Part shown: in pieces, positions 26,864-33,326 of the stretch
How positions within the stretch are numbered: the stretch's first letter is position 1
Layout of the letters: each line of letters starts with the position of its first letter
Assembly (NCBI GenBank): GCA_016717205.1
Contig: JADKGC010000005.1
Span: forward strand, 62,001-126,000
Origin: Candidatus Flexifilum breve
GTDB taxonomy: Bacteria; Chloroflexota; Anaerolineae; Aggregatilineales; Phototrophicaceae
Direction of reading: 5' to 3'
Length of the DNA: 64,000 nucleotides
Translations under genes and position numbers: made by a program
Notes under the pieces: generated by a model
What the model was told of the DNA's origin: nothing
The model's database searches: none
Seen by the model: only the letters and a program-made list of their open reading frames with translations

Positions 26864-27273
26864 TTCAGTGACTGGAAGTAATGTGCTATATAATATTTCT
26901 TCGATAAACCGATCAGAATCGTCCTCAACCTCACCAATATCTTGGGTTGCATTGCGAATCCGATCTTCATGTTCTTTTTCCAGCGACGAAGCTTTTCTAC
27001 AGGAAATGCTTCCGGATTATCGTCAACCCGTTTGTGGTGCTCAGCACAGAACACCATAAGATTGTCATATTTATCGCGATCCTCGTCTGGAAGGGGGTAG
27101 GTGCCTCGAGGACCGTCTTTACTCGACGCCACAATATGTGCGATTTCGGAAAGCGCCGAATGAGCGTTACTCTGATCATCGATGTAGGTTAGCTCTCTTC
27201 CACAGTTTGGAAAAGAACAACGGTTACCCGACAGTTGAAAGAGCAAGCGCTTATCTTTTTCTGAGATCGTCAT
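26836..27273 (-). CDS. HNH nuclease domain (N-terminal part of HNH-APAZ), frameshifted 3' end
   Basis: From ATG 27273 the frame encodes a classical HNH domain: CSFPNCGREL, SEIAHIVASSKDGPRG, YDNLMVFCAEHHKRVDD. The zinc-type cysteines, the EIAH histidine and the final Asn-His-His are present. After LRRWKK the frame drifts into an unrelated 41-residue tail that overlaps the APAZ frame. One extra A in the AAAAA run at 26975-26979 (minus strand) would give KKEHEDRIRN and join the APAZ frame. HNH-APAZ proteins are effectors of short pAgo systems that degrade DNA when activated. Confidence 0.75.
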   Translation of the reverse strand: MTISEKDKRLLFQLSGNRCSFPNCGRELTYIDDQSNAHSALSEIAHIVASSKDGPRGTYPLPDEDRDKYDNLMVFCAEHHKRVDDNPEAFPVEKLRRWKKNMKIGFAMQPKILVRLRTILIGLSKKYYIAHYFQSLNCPSTCLAH

Positions 27274-27415
27274 TGAAAGGGTATCACGCAATCTGCTGTC
27301 ATCTTGTTAATTATAGCCCAAATTTTAGCAAAGGTGTTCTTTCAAAACATCATAGTATCACTAAATGGACTTCAATTTACCGTGCGTGGGAGGCTTGCGA
27401 TAACATGGAGTTGAG

Positions 27416-27452
27416 AAGCAGCAGGAGCATGTTGCTTCTGCTCCTGCTGCTT
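27416..27452. terminator. Long perfect hairpin, probable terminator of ssb
   Basis: Arms AAGCAGCAGGAGCA (27416-27429) and TGCTCCTGCTGCTT (27439-27452) pair perfectly over 14 bases. The hairpin lies just past the ssb stop on the minus strand and near the upstream end of the HNH operon. There is no strong T-run. Confidence 0.5.
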
Positions 27453-27467
27453 GACTTTGGACTTGTG

Positions 27468-27836
27468 CTAGAACGGAATGTCCGAGTCTTCGCTGTGACC
27501 GTTGTCACCGTTCTCGGCGCGATCCAGCAGGACGAGGCGGTTCGCGTCCATGTCGAGGCTCGGCTGCGGTGTGCCACTCTGGTCAACCCACGCCGACGGG
27601 CGCAGCCATTCCGCCGTCACCTGCACCAGCGACCCCTTGCGCACGTACTGCGCCGCCACATCGGACAGCTTGTTCCAGCAGTTGACGCGCACCCAGAGGG
27701 TCTGCTTCTCGCCCGCGCGGTTCTTGCGGCTGACCGCCACCGAGAACGATGCGACGCTCTGTTCCCCGACCTGACGCACCTGCGGATCGCTGCCGACGAA
27801 CCCGGTCACCTGCATGTTGATGCTCGTGTACATCAT
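27468..27836 (-). CDS. ssb: Single-stranded DNA-binding protein
   Basis: A 122-residue OB-fold SSB: MQVTGFVGSDPQVRQVG, VASFSVAVSRKNRAGEKQ, LWVRVNCWNKLSDVAAQYV and KGSLVQVTAEW are in the usual order. The C-terminal acidic tail ends DSDIPF, the canonical docking motif for replication and repair partners. It likely coats single-stranded DNA during plasmid replication or transfer. It is transcribed away from the relaxase 3 operon, with which it shares a 150-base divergent region. Start 27836 or 27833. Confidence 0.92.
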   Translation of the reverse strand: MMYTSINMQVTGFVGSDPQVRQVGEQSVASFSVAVSRKNRAGEKQTLWVRVNCWNKLSDVAAQYVRKGSLVQVTAEWLRPSAWVDQSGTPQPSLDMDANRLVLLDRAENGDNGHSEDSDIPF

Positions 27837-27912
27837 CTACTGACAACCCTACACGCGCTTTTACTCCACATGATGTAGCCGACGCTTTCACGCGCTGCCA
27901 ACCGCATGCCTA

Positions 27913-27956
27913 TGTTCGTCCTGAAGCCGACCCCAACGCCGGGGATTCGGCTTCTT
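27913..27956 (+). promoter_or_regulatory. Hairpin leader B (same as leader at 4491-4534)
   Basis: TGTTCGTCCTGAAGCCGA, a CCCC/GGGG-closed loop and TCGGCTTCTT, followed by TT, lie 32 bases before the ATG of the membrane protein-relaxase 3 operon. The flanking blocks are identical to leader A on the other strand 23 kb away, and the loop varies while keeping its pairing. The TTTT after the stem would allow intrinsic attenuation here. Confidence 0.55.
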
Positions 27957-27987
27957 TTGATTCTGACCGGAAGGAAAGGAAGTGACC

Positions 27988-28881
27988 ATGCTCGCCCAGA
28001 TCAAGCCCTTAAATCAGGAAGAACGCCAGCTTGCCCGGAGTGCAGCTGCCGAAGCCGTGATGCGCGACATCGGAGAGCGCCCCGACCGAGAGCGCTTCAA
28101 TCACCACGCTGCGCACCGTTACCCACCGATGGTGACGAAACTGATCAGCGGATTGTGTATCGCGCTGCTGCTGGCAGCCTTCACTCCGTCCGCGATTCGC
28201 CTGTATGTGATCGGTTCATCGACGTTCGGCGCAGCCGTCCCCTATGAACTGGCAATGGTCGCGGTTGGGATCGCCACTGTGTTGACTGCTGAAGTAGGAC
28301 AGGTGGTGTTCTCGCTGGCATTGGCGACGCTTGGCACCTCGAAAGGGGCGCGCCGATTGCTCTACGGAAGCATGGGCATCGCTACCGGGATCGCGCTCAT
28401 CGGAAACGTGCAGGTCGCCCTGCCCGGTCATCTGGAAAGCCCGTTTGCATGGTTGGAGGCGATCGCGCCGCCGCTATTGGTTTTGTCTACCGCATACGTG
28501 CTGAAAGAGCAGATGCTCGAAGCCATCGAACTGCGCCACGCCAACGAGCGCGCCTATCAGGAGGCGATCAACGAGTGGCAGCGGGCGACGATCAATCCAG
28601 AGGCGCACAGACGGTGGATGCAATTCTACGCCAATGCGCTGCGGGACGCCCTACGGAAGGTAAACAGCCGCAAGCGTGAGGTGTTGGAAACGTTGAGTCA
28701 CGCTGATTGGCGGGCGCTGGTCTACCGGGAATTGCAGGCAGATGACTGGTACGAGACACCGGAATCGACCGCTACACCTGTGCTGGTCGAAGGTGGAAAC
28801 GAAGGGGGTGTTGTGGAGATGGTGCGCCCTTTAGCCGTCAGCGTGAACGGGAATGGCAGCCATCCAGAGGTGAACGAATGA
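27988..28881 (+). CDS. Multi-pass membrane protein of the relaxase 3 operon
   Basis: A protein of about 297 residues starting at ATG 27988 (AAGGAAG upstream). An N-terminal soluble part of about 45 residues is followed by four hydrophobic segments (LISGLCIALLLAAFTP, ELAMVAVGIATVLTAEVG, GIATGIALIGNVQVALPG and a fourth near residue 165). A helical cytoplasmic tail follows, with EINEWQRA-like helices. It could link mobilisation functions to the membrane. Its stop overlaps the next gene (ATGA). No family was recognised. Confidence 0.55.
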   Translation: MLAQIKPLNQEERQLARSAAAEAVMRDIGERPDRERFNHHAAHRYPPMVTKLISGLCIALLLAAFTPSAIRLYVIGSSTFGAAVPYELAMVAVGIATVLTAEVGQVVFSLALATLGTSKGARRLLYGSMGIATGIALIGNVQVALPGHLESPFAWLEAIAPPLLVLSTAYVLKEQMLEAIELRHANERAYQEAINEWQRATINPEAHRRWMQFYANALRDALRKVNSRKREVLETLSHADWRALVYRELQADDWYETPESTATPVLVEGGNEGGVVEMVRPLAVSVNGNGSHPEVNE

Positions 28882-29042
28882 GGCACTGCGCCGTGTGTGG
28901 AGACGTGCTGCCTCGGTCGGATTACTACGCCGGACGACCGCGTTTGTATTGCAGCAATCGCTGTAAACAGATGGCGAAGTGGCAGCGCCGCAAGCAGTTT
29001 GTCGCTCATTTCGTGTCAGTCGATGGGATTTCACAGACGTGA
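28878..29042 (+). CDS. Small zinc-finger protein
   Basis: A 54-residue protein between the membrane protein and relaxase 3, coupled to both by 4-base overlaps (ATGA and GTGA). The arrangement CAVCG, then LYCSNRCKQM, gives a CxxC...CxxxC zinc site like FCS/treble-clef fingers, followed by a basic helix (AKWQRRKQF). It probably binds DNA or the relaxase. Confidence 0.6.
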   Translation: MRHCAVCGDVLPRSDYYAGRPRLYCSNRCKQMAKWQRRKQFVAHFVSVDGISQT

Positions 29043-29722
29043 CAAAGCCAACAATCATCCCGAACTGGAAGTATCAAAAGCCGTCGAAAGGCGGCTATCG
29101 CGGGCTGAAGAAGCTGCTCAAGTATGTGTCGAACCGTGAGAGTCCTGATCACCGTCTGGTCGAGATTGACGAACGCTGGACGGACTGCGGCTTGGGCAAG
29201 GGGTGGCGGTTGGTCTACGAAAAAGCGGGCAAACTGGCGGGTCCGTATGTGCTGGCACATCACCTTGTCATCGCGCCCGCGCCTGATCTGATGGAACTGG
29301 TGCCGGATGAACTTAAGCATGACCTCGTGCGCGAAGTCACCGAGCGGACGATTGAGGCATGGCACGAGGCGCGTGGATTGAATACTCCTGAGTTTTCATA
29401 CGTCCTCCATGACAGAGATACGGATGACGAATACGGGATGCAAATGCTGCACACGCATGTCTTTGTCGCCGGAACCATCGAGAACAGCCTCGGCGAGCGC
29501 GAGTCGCATCGCGTGGATCGACAGCAGGTGTGTACGGATCGGGGCGGATTGAACCGCGAAGACAATCTGCATCACATTGCCCGGCACGAGTTCGAGACGC
29601 TGCTGGATCGGACGATTGGACGCAATTGGCGGCGACTGCGCGAACCGGAACTCGGACGAGAGCAGGATGTTTCGTTGGACATCGACAACAGCGGCGGTCG
29701 CAGTCTGGAGATCGATCTATGA
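29039..29722 (+). CDS. Relaxase/mobilisation nuclease 3 (short form)
   Basis: A 227-residue homologue of relaxases 1 and 2. The GTG start at 29039 gives VTKPTII, matching MTKPIII of relaxase 2, so it is preferred over an upstream ATG. Shared blocks are YRGLKKLLKYVSNRESPD, IAPAPDLMELVPDELKHDL and the histidine motif MLHTHVFVAGT. The C-terminus is SLEIDL. It overlaps the zinc-finger gene (GTGA), and its RHH partner follows after a 344-base structured region rather than directly, unlike the other two sets. Confidence 0.65.
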   Translation: MTKPTIIPNWKYQKPSKGGYRGLKKLLKYVSNRESPDHRLVEIDERWTDCGLGKGWRLVYEKAGKLAGPYVLAHHLVIAPAPDLMELVPDELKHDLVREVTERTIEAWHEARGLNTPEFSYVLHDRDTDDEYGMQMLHTHVFVAGTIENSLGERESHRVDRQQVCTDRGGLNREDNLHHIARHEFETLLDRTIGRNWRRLREPELGREQDVSLDIDNSGGRSLEIDL

Positions 29723-30066
29723 AGTCATTCTTTGCATTGCATCTGGGTCGCACTGCACAAAAGCATACGAGCGGCTTCGCGCCGCTCGTGGGTGTCCCGG
29801 CGATGAAATCGCCCGCCCGGTATCAGCTTCGCTGCGCCGGGACACCCTACCCAGTCCAGCGGACGGGTAGCGAGTTTAATCAACTCGCCCCTCACATGCC
29901 GGGGGGGCTTGATGCGCCGCGCTTAGGAGCGCACCGCCAGCGTCAGGGGTGCCGCAGCCCCCCGATGCTGAAAGGCATGGCGCAGCACGCTTCTCAGCGT
30001 CCAGCGCCACCAGAAATGAACCGCAAGTGCATTTTCTCGTTCGATGTACAGTGCAAATGAGGGAAC
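29723..30066. other. Non-coding region with nested inverted repeats (candidate oriT)
   Basis: No gene is seen between relaxase 3 and RHH3. Perfect inverted repeats: 29768-29775/29781-29788 (CGAGCGGC), a 13-bp pair 29790-29802/29835-29847 (GGGTGTCCCGGCG), 29847-29852/29865-29870 with an inner GTCC-AGC-GGAC stem, and 29870-29876/29882-29888 (GCGAGTT). The adjacency to relaxase and RHH genes parallels the regions at 2128-2476 and 13640-13930. Confidence 0.5.
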
Positions 30067-30474
30067 ATGGCTGATAGAAACAAGGAATTTCCAAAGCGCC
30101 TCACGGTGCAAGTCACCGAAGCAATGGACGATCGTCTGGAACAAGTCGCGCGCGGGCGCGACGAAGCTAAAGCCGAGGTGGTGCGTGCCGCGCTGCATGT
30201 CTTCCTCGATGAACAGGAAGATGTGATCGGCAGCCGCAAGCATTTCACCAAAGCGTTCGGGAGGCGGGTTGATCACATTGAACGGCTGCTGTCGGTAACG
30301 CTGTGGCTCAACCTGCAAACGCTGCACCTGCTGTATGAGCGCCTGCACAAGGAGCAGCTTGAAGCAGGCGAATTGCTGGCAGATGCGATCAGGGAGGGTG
30401 TCGATCTCAACGATACGGTGAGCGAGTTGATCGAGAGTGTCACTGCTCGGAAGAAAACCAAACCGCCAGCGTGA
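30067..30474 (+). CDS. RHH-type mobilisation accessory protein 3
   Basis: A 135-residue protein with an RHH domain (RLTVQVTEAMDDRLEQVA, then KAEVVRAALHVFLDEQED). The family motif DVIGSRKHFTKAFGRRVD and a helical hydrophobic region follow, as in RHH2. ATG 30067 has GAGGGAAC upstream. It is the third member of the relaxase-linked RHH family and probably binds the structured DNA before it. Confidence 0.65.
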   Translation: MADRNKEFPKRLTVQVTEAMDDRLEQVARGRDEAKAEVVRAALHVFLDEQEDVIGSRKHFTKAFGRRVDHIERLLSVTLWLNLQTLHLLYERLHKEQLEAGELLADAIREGVDLNDTVSELIESVTARKKTKPPA

Positions 30475-30485
30475 TCGGCTGGCGG
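30463..30485 (+). terminator. Hairpin over the RHH3 stop codon
   Basis: Arms CCGCCAGC (30463-30470) and GCTGGCGG (30478-30485) pair perfectly around the TGA stop. There is no T-run, so this may be an mRNA end-stabilising hairpin rather than a true terminator. Confidence 0.4.
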
Positions 30486-30490
30486 CATGG

Positions 30491-30542
30491 GTGAACCTGA
30501 TAATTCTCTAGTCTAGTCAACTTGAGGATACATCAGGTTCAC
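30491..30542. promoter_or_regulatory. 11-bp perfect inverted repeat upstream of the primase gene
   Basis: GTGAACCTGAT (30491-30501) and ATCAGGTTCAC (30532-30542) are perfect complements separated by 30 bases, 50-100 bases before the primase start. It may be an operator or the site of a looped regulator. Confidence 0.4.
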
Positions 30543-30594
30543 ACCGTTGTCCAACAGCGCGTTTTACATCCGGTGAGTACCTATTAAAGGAAGC

Positions 30595-32835
30595 ATGATG
30601 TCATCCTTGAATTTCCCGCCTATTGTTCAGGCGGCGCAGCAAGACACAATTCTATCCGCAGCGCTGGCATACGCCGACCTCGGCTTGAGCGTGATCCCGC
30701 TGGACGGTAAACGTCCGGCGTTGAAAACTTGGACACAGTACCACCGCAAACGGGCGGACGTGCAGACGCTCCGCACATGGACGTTCGGCAATGTTGGTAT
30801 CGTGTGCGGTGCTGTGTCAGGAAATCTTGTTGTCCTCGATCTGGACGGGGCAGCGGGGTATGCCGCCTTCACCGTGACCTTTCCCACGCTGGCGCAGACT
30901 TATACCGTCGCCAGCGGTGGGGGCGTGGGACGACACGTCTATTTCTATGCCGACACGTTGCCCCCGAGCGTGAAGGCGATGAACACGCCCATCGGTCACA
31001 TAGAGGTGTGCGGGGATGGACGGCAGGTGGTCGCGCCGCCGAGCGTTCATCCGATTACCGGGCAGACGTACAGGGTCGAGCAGCCGCTCGACATTCTCCG
31101 TGTGTCCAACTTGGATGATCTGGTTGCGTGGGTCGAAGCCTTTAAGCCCCGGCAAGAAACGCGCACATGGCAGCCACCCAAAATCAGCGCGCCGACCGGG
31201 GATGCGCCGCTCAACCGCCTGGTGATTGGGGAAATCAGCCGTGTGTTGGTCGGGCAGGGCTTCAAGCCGCATGGCGAATGGCTGCACGGATGCTGCCTGT
31301 ACCCGGAGCGGCATAAACATGGCGACCGGAATCCGTCGTTCGGCTTCAATACTGCCAGCGGCTACGGGCATTGCTATTTGTGCGGGACGATGTTGGCAAA
31401 AGAAGTCTGCGCTCGACTGAACATCGATCCGGTGCAGTTGGGTGGACTCATCGAAAAACCTGAACCGCCGAAGATCACGCGCCGCAGAGAACCGCCTGCC
31501 GATCCGCCGCGTGATGAGCCGTCAGCGCAACCGTTGAATCTGCCCGACTGGTTGGAACGGTATATGACGTGGGCGGGCGCGACGGGCAACCAGACCCCGT
31601 TGATCTTCCATCAAGCCGCCGGGCTGTGGCTGCTGGCGACCGCCGTCGGACGTAGGTTGTATGGCGAAGCACCATGGGGCGTGCGGATTTACCCGAATCT
31701 GTATCTGATGCTGGTCGCCGGGACGACGTTCTACCGCAAATCGACCGCGTACAAGCTGGCGGAGAGCGTCGCCCGCGCTGCCATCCCGCATATGCTCATG
31801 CCCACACCCGGATCGCCGGAGCGGTTTCAGGAGGCGTTGGCGGGGCGGATGCCGACGAACTTCGACAAGCTGCCCAAGGCGCAGCAGGAGCGGCTCACGC
31901 GGGGACAGCCGTTCGCGGCGCAGCGCGGACTGCTCAAGGACGAGGTGTCAGGGTTGTTCGGCGCGATCAACAAACGCGACTACATGGTGGGCATGAAAGA
32001 CCTGCTGATGGAGCTGTACGACTGTCCTGACTACTTTGACAAGGACACGCAGACCGGGCTGAATGTGGTCGAGAATGCCGCGCTCTCGATCCTCGGTGTG
32101 ACCACGCCCGCCAGCTTGGGTAGCGCCATCAGTGCAGGCGATTGGGATAACGGCTTGCTCGTTCGCTTCGCGCTGCTCATGCCTGAGATGGACTACGCCG
32201 AGCGCCCCGCTTCGCCGATATATCAACCCGCGCCCGCTGATCTGATCGACGATCTGCGCCTGCTTCATGAGAAATTGCCCGCGCCGGAGATGACCGAGAT
32301 GGGTTGGAGCGCGCCAGGTGCGCTGCGCCTAAACGTCACGTGCTGGACGGAGTGTCAGCGCTATGGGGATGAACTGCGCCGGTTGTGCGATCCGCGCCGT
32401 GAGATCGAACTCGATGAGCGGCTGAAGGGGGTGTACGGGCGTATGCATGTGCAGGCATTCAAGCTTGCATCGTTGTTCGCTGCGCTTGATTGGCTCAAGA
32501 CCAGTGACGCTGCGCCATCGGTCACGGTCGAGCATTGGAAGGCGGCGCAGGCAATCTGCGACGGCTGGCGCACGAGCGCGCACCGTCTGCTGGAGCAGCT
32601 CGACAAGAGCGGGGAAGCGACGTTGGAACGCCGCCAGCAGGATCGGATGCTGACGCTTATCCGAGTAAAGGGGAGCGCAGGCTGCGAGCTGCGCGACCTG
32701 TACCGCCAGATGCACATCACCGCCAAACTTGGACGGCACATCGCGCAAGACCTTGTGCGAGCGGGATTAGTGGCGCAGGTCAGCATTGACGGGGCGGAGG
32801 GTTACGCCGCCAGCGAGTCGATCCACCACGCATGA
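30595..32835 (+). CDS. PrimPol/DUF3987 replication protein (primase-helicase-like)
   Basis: A 746-residue protein. Residues about 20-185 are a bifunctional primase-polymerase domain (LVVLDLDGAAGYAAF and the TVASGGGVGRHVYFY motif). A cysteine/histidine-rich segment (HGCCLYPERHKHGDRNPSF, GHCYLCG) resembles a CHC2-type primase zinc finger. From about 310 a DUF3987 helicase-like domain follows, whose P-loop is altered (GTTFYRKST rather than GKST). Such proteins initiate or prime replication of plasmids and phages. AAAGGAAGC precedes ATG 30595. The GTGAC/GTCAC array just downstream may be its target. Confidence 0.8.
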   Translation: MMSSLNFPPIVQAAQQDTILSAALAYADLGLSVIPLDGKRPALKTWTQYHRKRADVQTLRTWTFGNVGIVCGAVSGNLVVLDLDGAAGYAAFTVTFPTLAQTYTVASGGGVGRHVYFYADTLPPSVKAMNTPIGHIEVCGDGRQVVAPPSVHPITGQTYRVEQPLDILRVSNLDDLVAWVEAFKPRQETRTWQPPKISAPTGDAPLNRLVIGEISRVLVGQGFKPHGEWLHGCCLYPERHKHGDRNPSFGFNTASGYGHCYLCGTMLAKEVCARLNIDPVQLGGLIEKPEPPKITRRREPPADPPRDEPSAQPLNLPDWLERYMTWAGATGNQTPLIFHQAAGLWLLATAVGRRLYGEAPWGVRIYPNLYLMLVAGTTFYRKSTAYKLAESVARAAIPHMLMPTPGSPERFQEALAGRMPTNFDKLPKAQQERLTRGQPFAAQRGLLKDEVSGLFGAINKRDYMVGMKDLLMELYDCPDYFDKDTQTGLNVVENAALSILGVTTPASLGSAISAGDWDNGLLVRFALLMPEMDYAERPASPIYQPAPADLIDDLRLLHEKLPAPEMTEMGWSAPGALRLNVTCWTECQRYGDELRRLCDPRREIELDERLKGVYGRMHVQAFKLASLFAALDWLKTSDAAPSVTVEHWKAAQAICDGWRTSAHRLLEQLDKSGEATLERRQQDRMLTLIRVKGSAGCELRDLYRQMHITAKLGRHIAQDLVRAGLVAQVSIDGAEGYAASESIHHA

Positions 32836-32839
32836 TTTT

Positions 32840-32926
32840 GTGACTAGCGCGACATTTGTGACTCGTGACTCTGTGACAAGTCCGTTTTGTCACGGAGTCA
32901 CAGTGTCACGTTGTCACGTTTGTCAC
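32840..32926. repeat. Convergent GTGAC/GTCAC array (candidate iteron or operator)
   Basis: In 87 bases there are four GTGAC copies (starting at 32840, 32858, 32865, 32873) followed by five GTCAC copies (32889, 32897, 32905, 32913, 32922), so the array is inverted about its centre near 32883. Spacing is 7-8 bases in most places. It sits between the primase stop and the HU-like gene start. Confidence 0.6.
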
Positions 32927-32944
32927 CAGAATGGAGAGCAGCAG

Positions 32945-33238
32945 GTGAACCACACACAACGAGTTGCACACATCGCCCGGCAGCGGCACAGTTTGACTAA
33001 AGCCGTTGTCCGCGAATCGGTCGAGCGGTACCTGGAAGCGCTGGCAGAGGAGATCGCCTGCGGCGAATGGGTCGATATTCCCTACATCGGCAAGATTCAG
33101 GTTGTCCGAGAGGAAGGAAAGGGGCATGTGAGCGCGATTACGGCAGATGGGACTCGCCAGACTCGTAAAGTGCGGATGCGCCTAAGGGCTAAACTTCGTT
33201 TGTACGAAAAGTTCAAGCAGCAGTGTAGACGAACATAG
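32945..33238 (+). CDS. HU/IHF-like DNA-binding protein 3
   Basis: A 97-residue protein. GTG 32945 is chosen because GGAGAG lies upstream and the N-terminus (NHTQRVAHIARQ) lines up with HU-like protein 1 (NHRQVIKQVARR). A longer frame would translate the repeat array. The core (VVRESVERYLEALAEEIACG, VDIPYIGKIQVV) has the HU layout. It likely bends DNA at the adjacent repeat array or the origin. Confidence 0.6.
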   Translation: MNHTQRVAHIARQRHSLTKAVVRESVERYLEALAEEIACGEWVDIPYIGKIQVVREEGKGHVSAITADGTRQTRKVRMRLRAKLRLYEKFKQQCRRT

Positions 33239-33243
33239 AGAAG

Positions 33244-33276
33244 ATGAGCGCTACAAGAAAAGCTTGCTTGTAGCGC
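33244..33276. terminator. 12-bp perfect hairpin between convergent genes
   Basis: Arms GAGCGCTACAAG (33244-33255) and CTTGTAGCGCTC (33265-33276) pair perfectly. It lies between the HU-like gene and the convergent secreted-protein gene. No T-run is visible. Confidence 0.5.
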
Positions 33277-33326
33277 TCCCCAAAGCTCTCTGCATCAACA
33301 AGGTCGGATGAAAAGGCGCAACCGTG

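Noticed and set aside
32840..32926. CRISPR array
   Set aside because: The units are only 5 bases, spaced 7-8 bases and in both orientations, so this is an operator or iteron pattern. No CRISPR-type repeats of 24-40 bases were seen anywhere.
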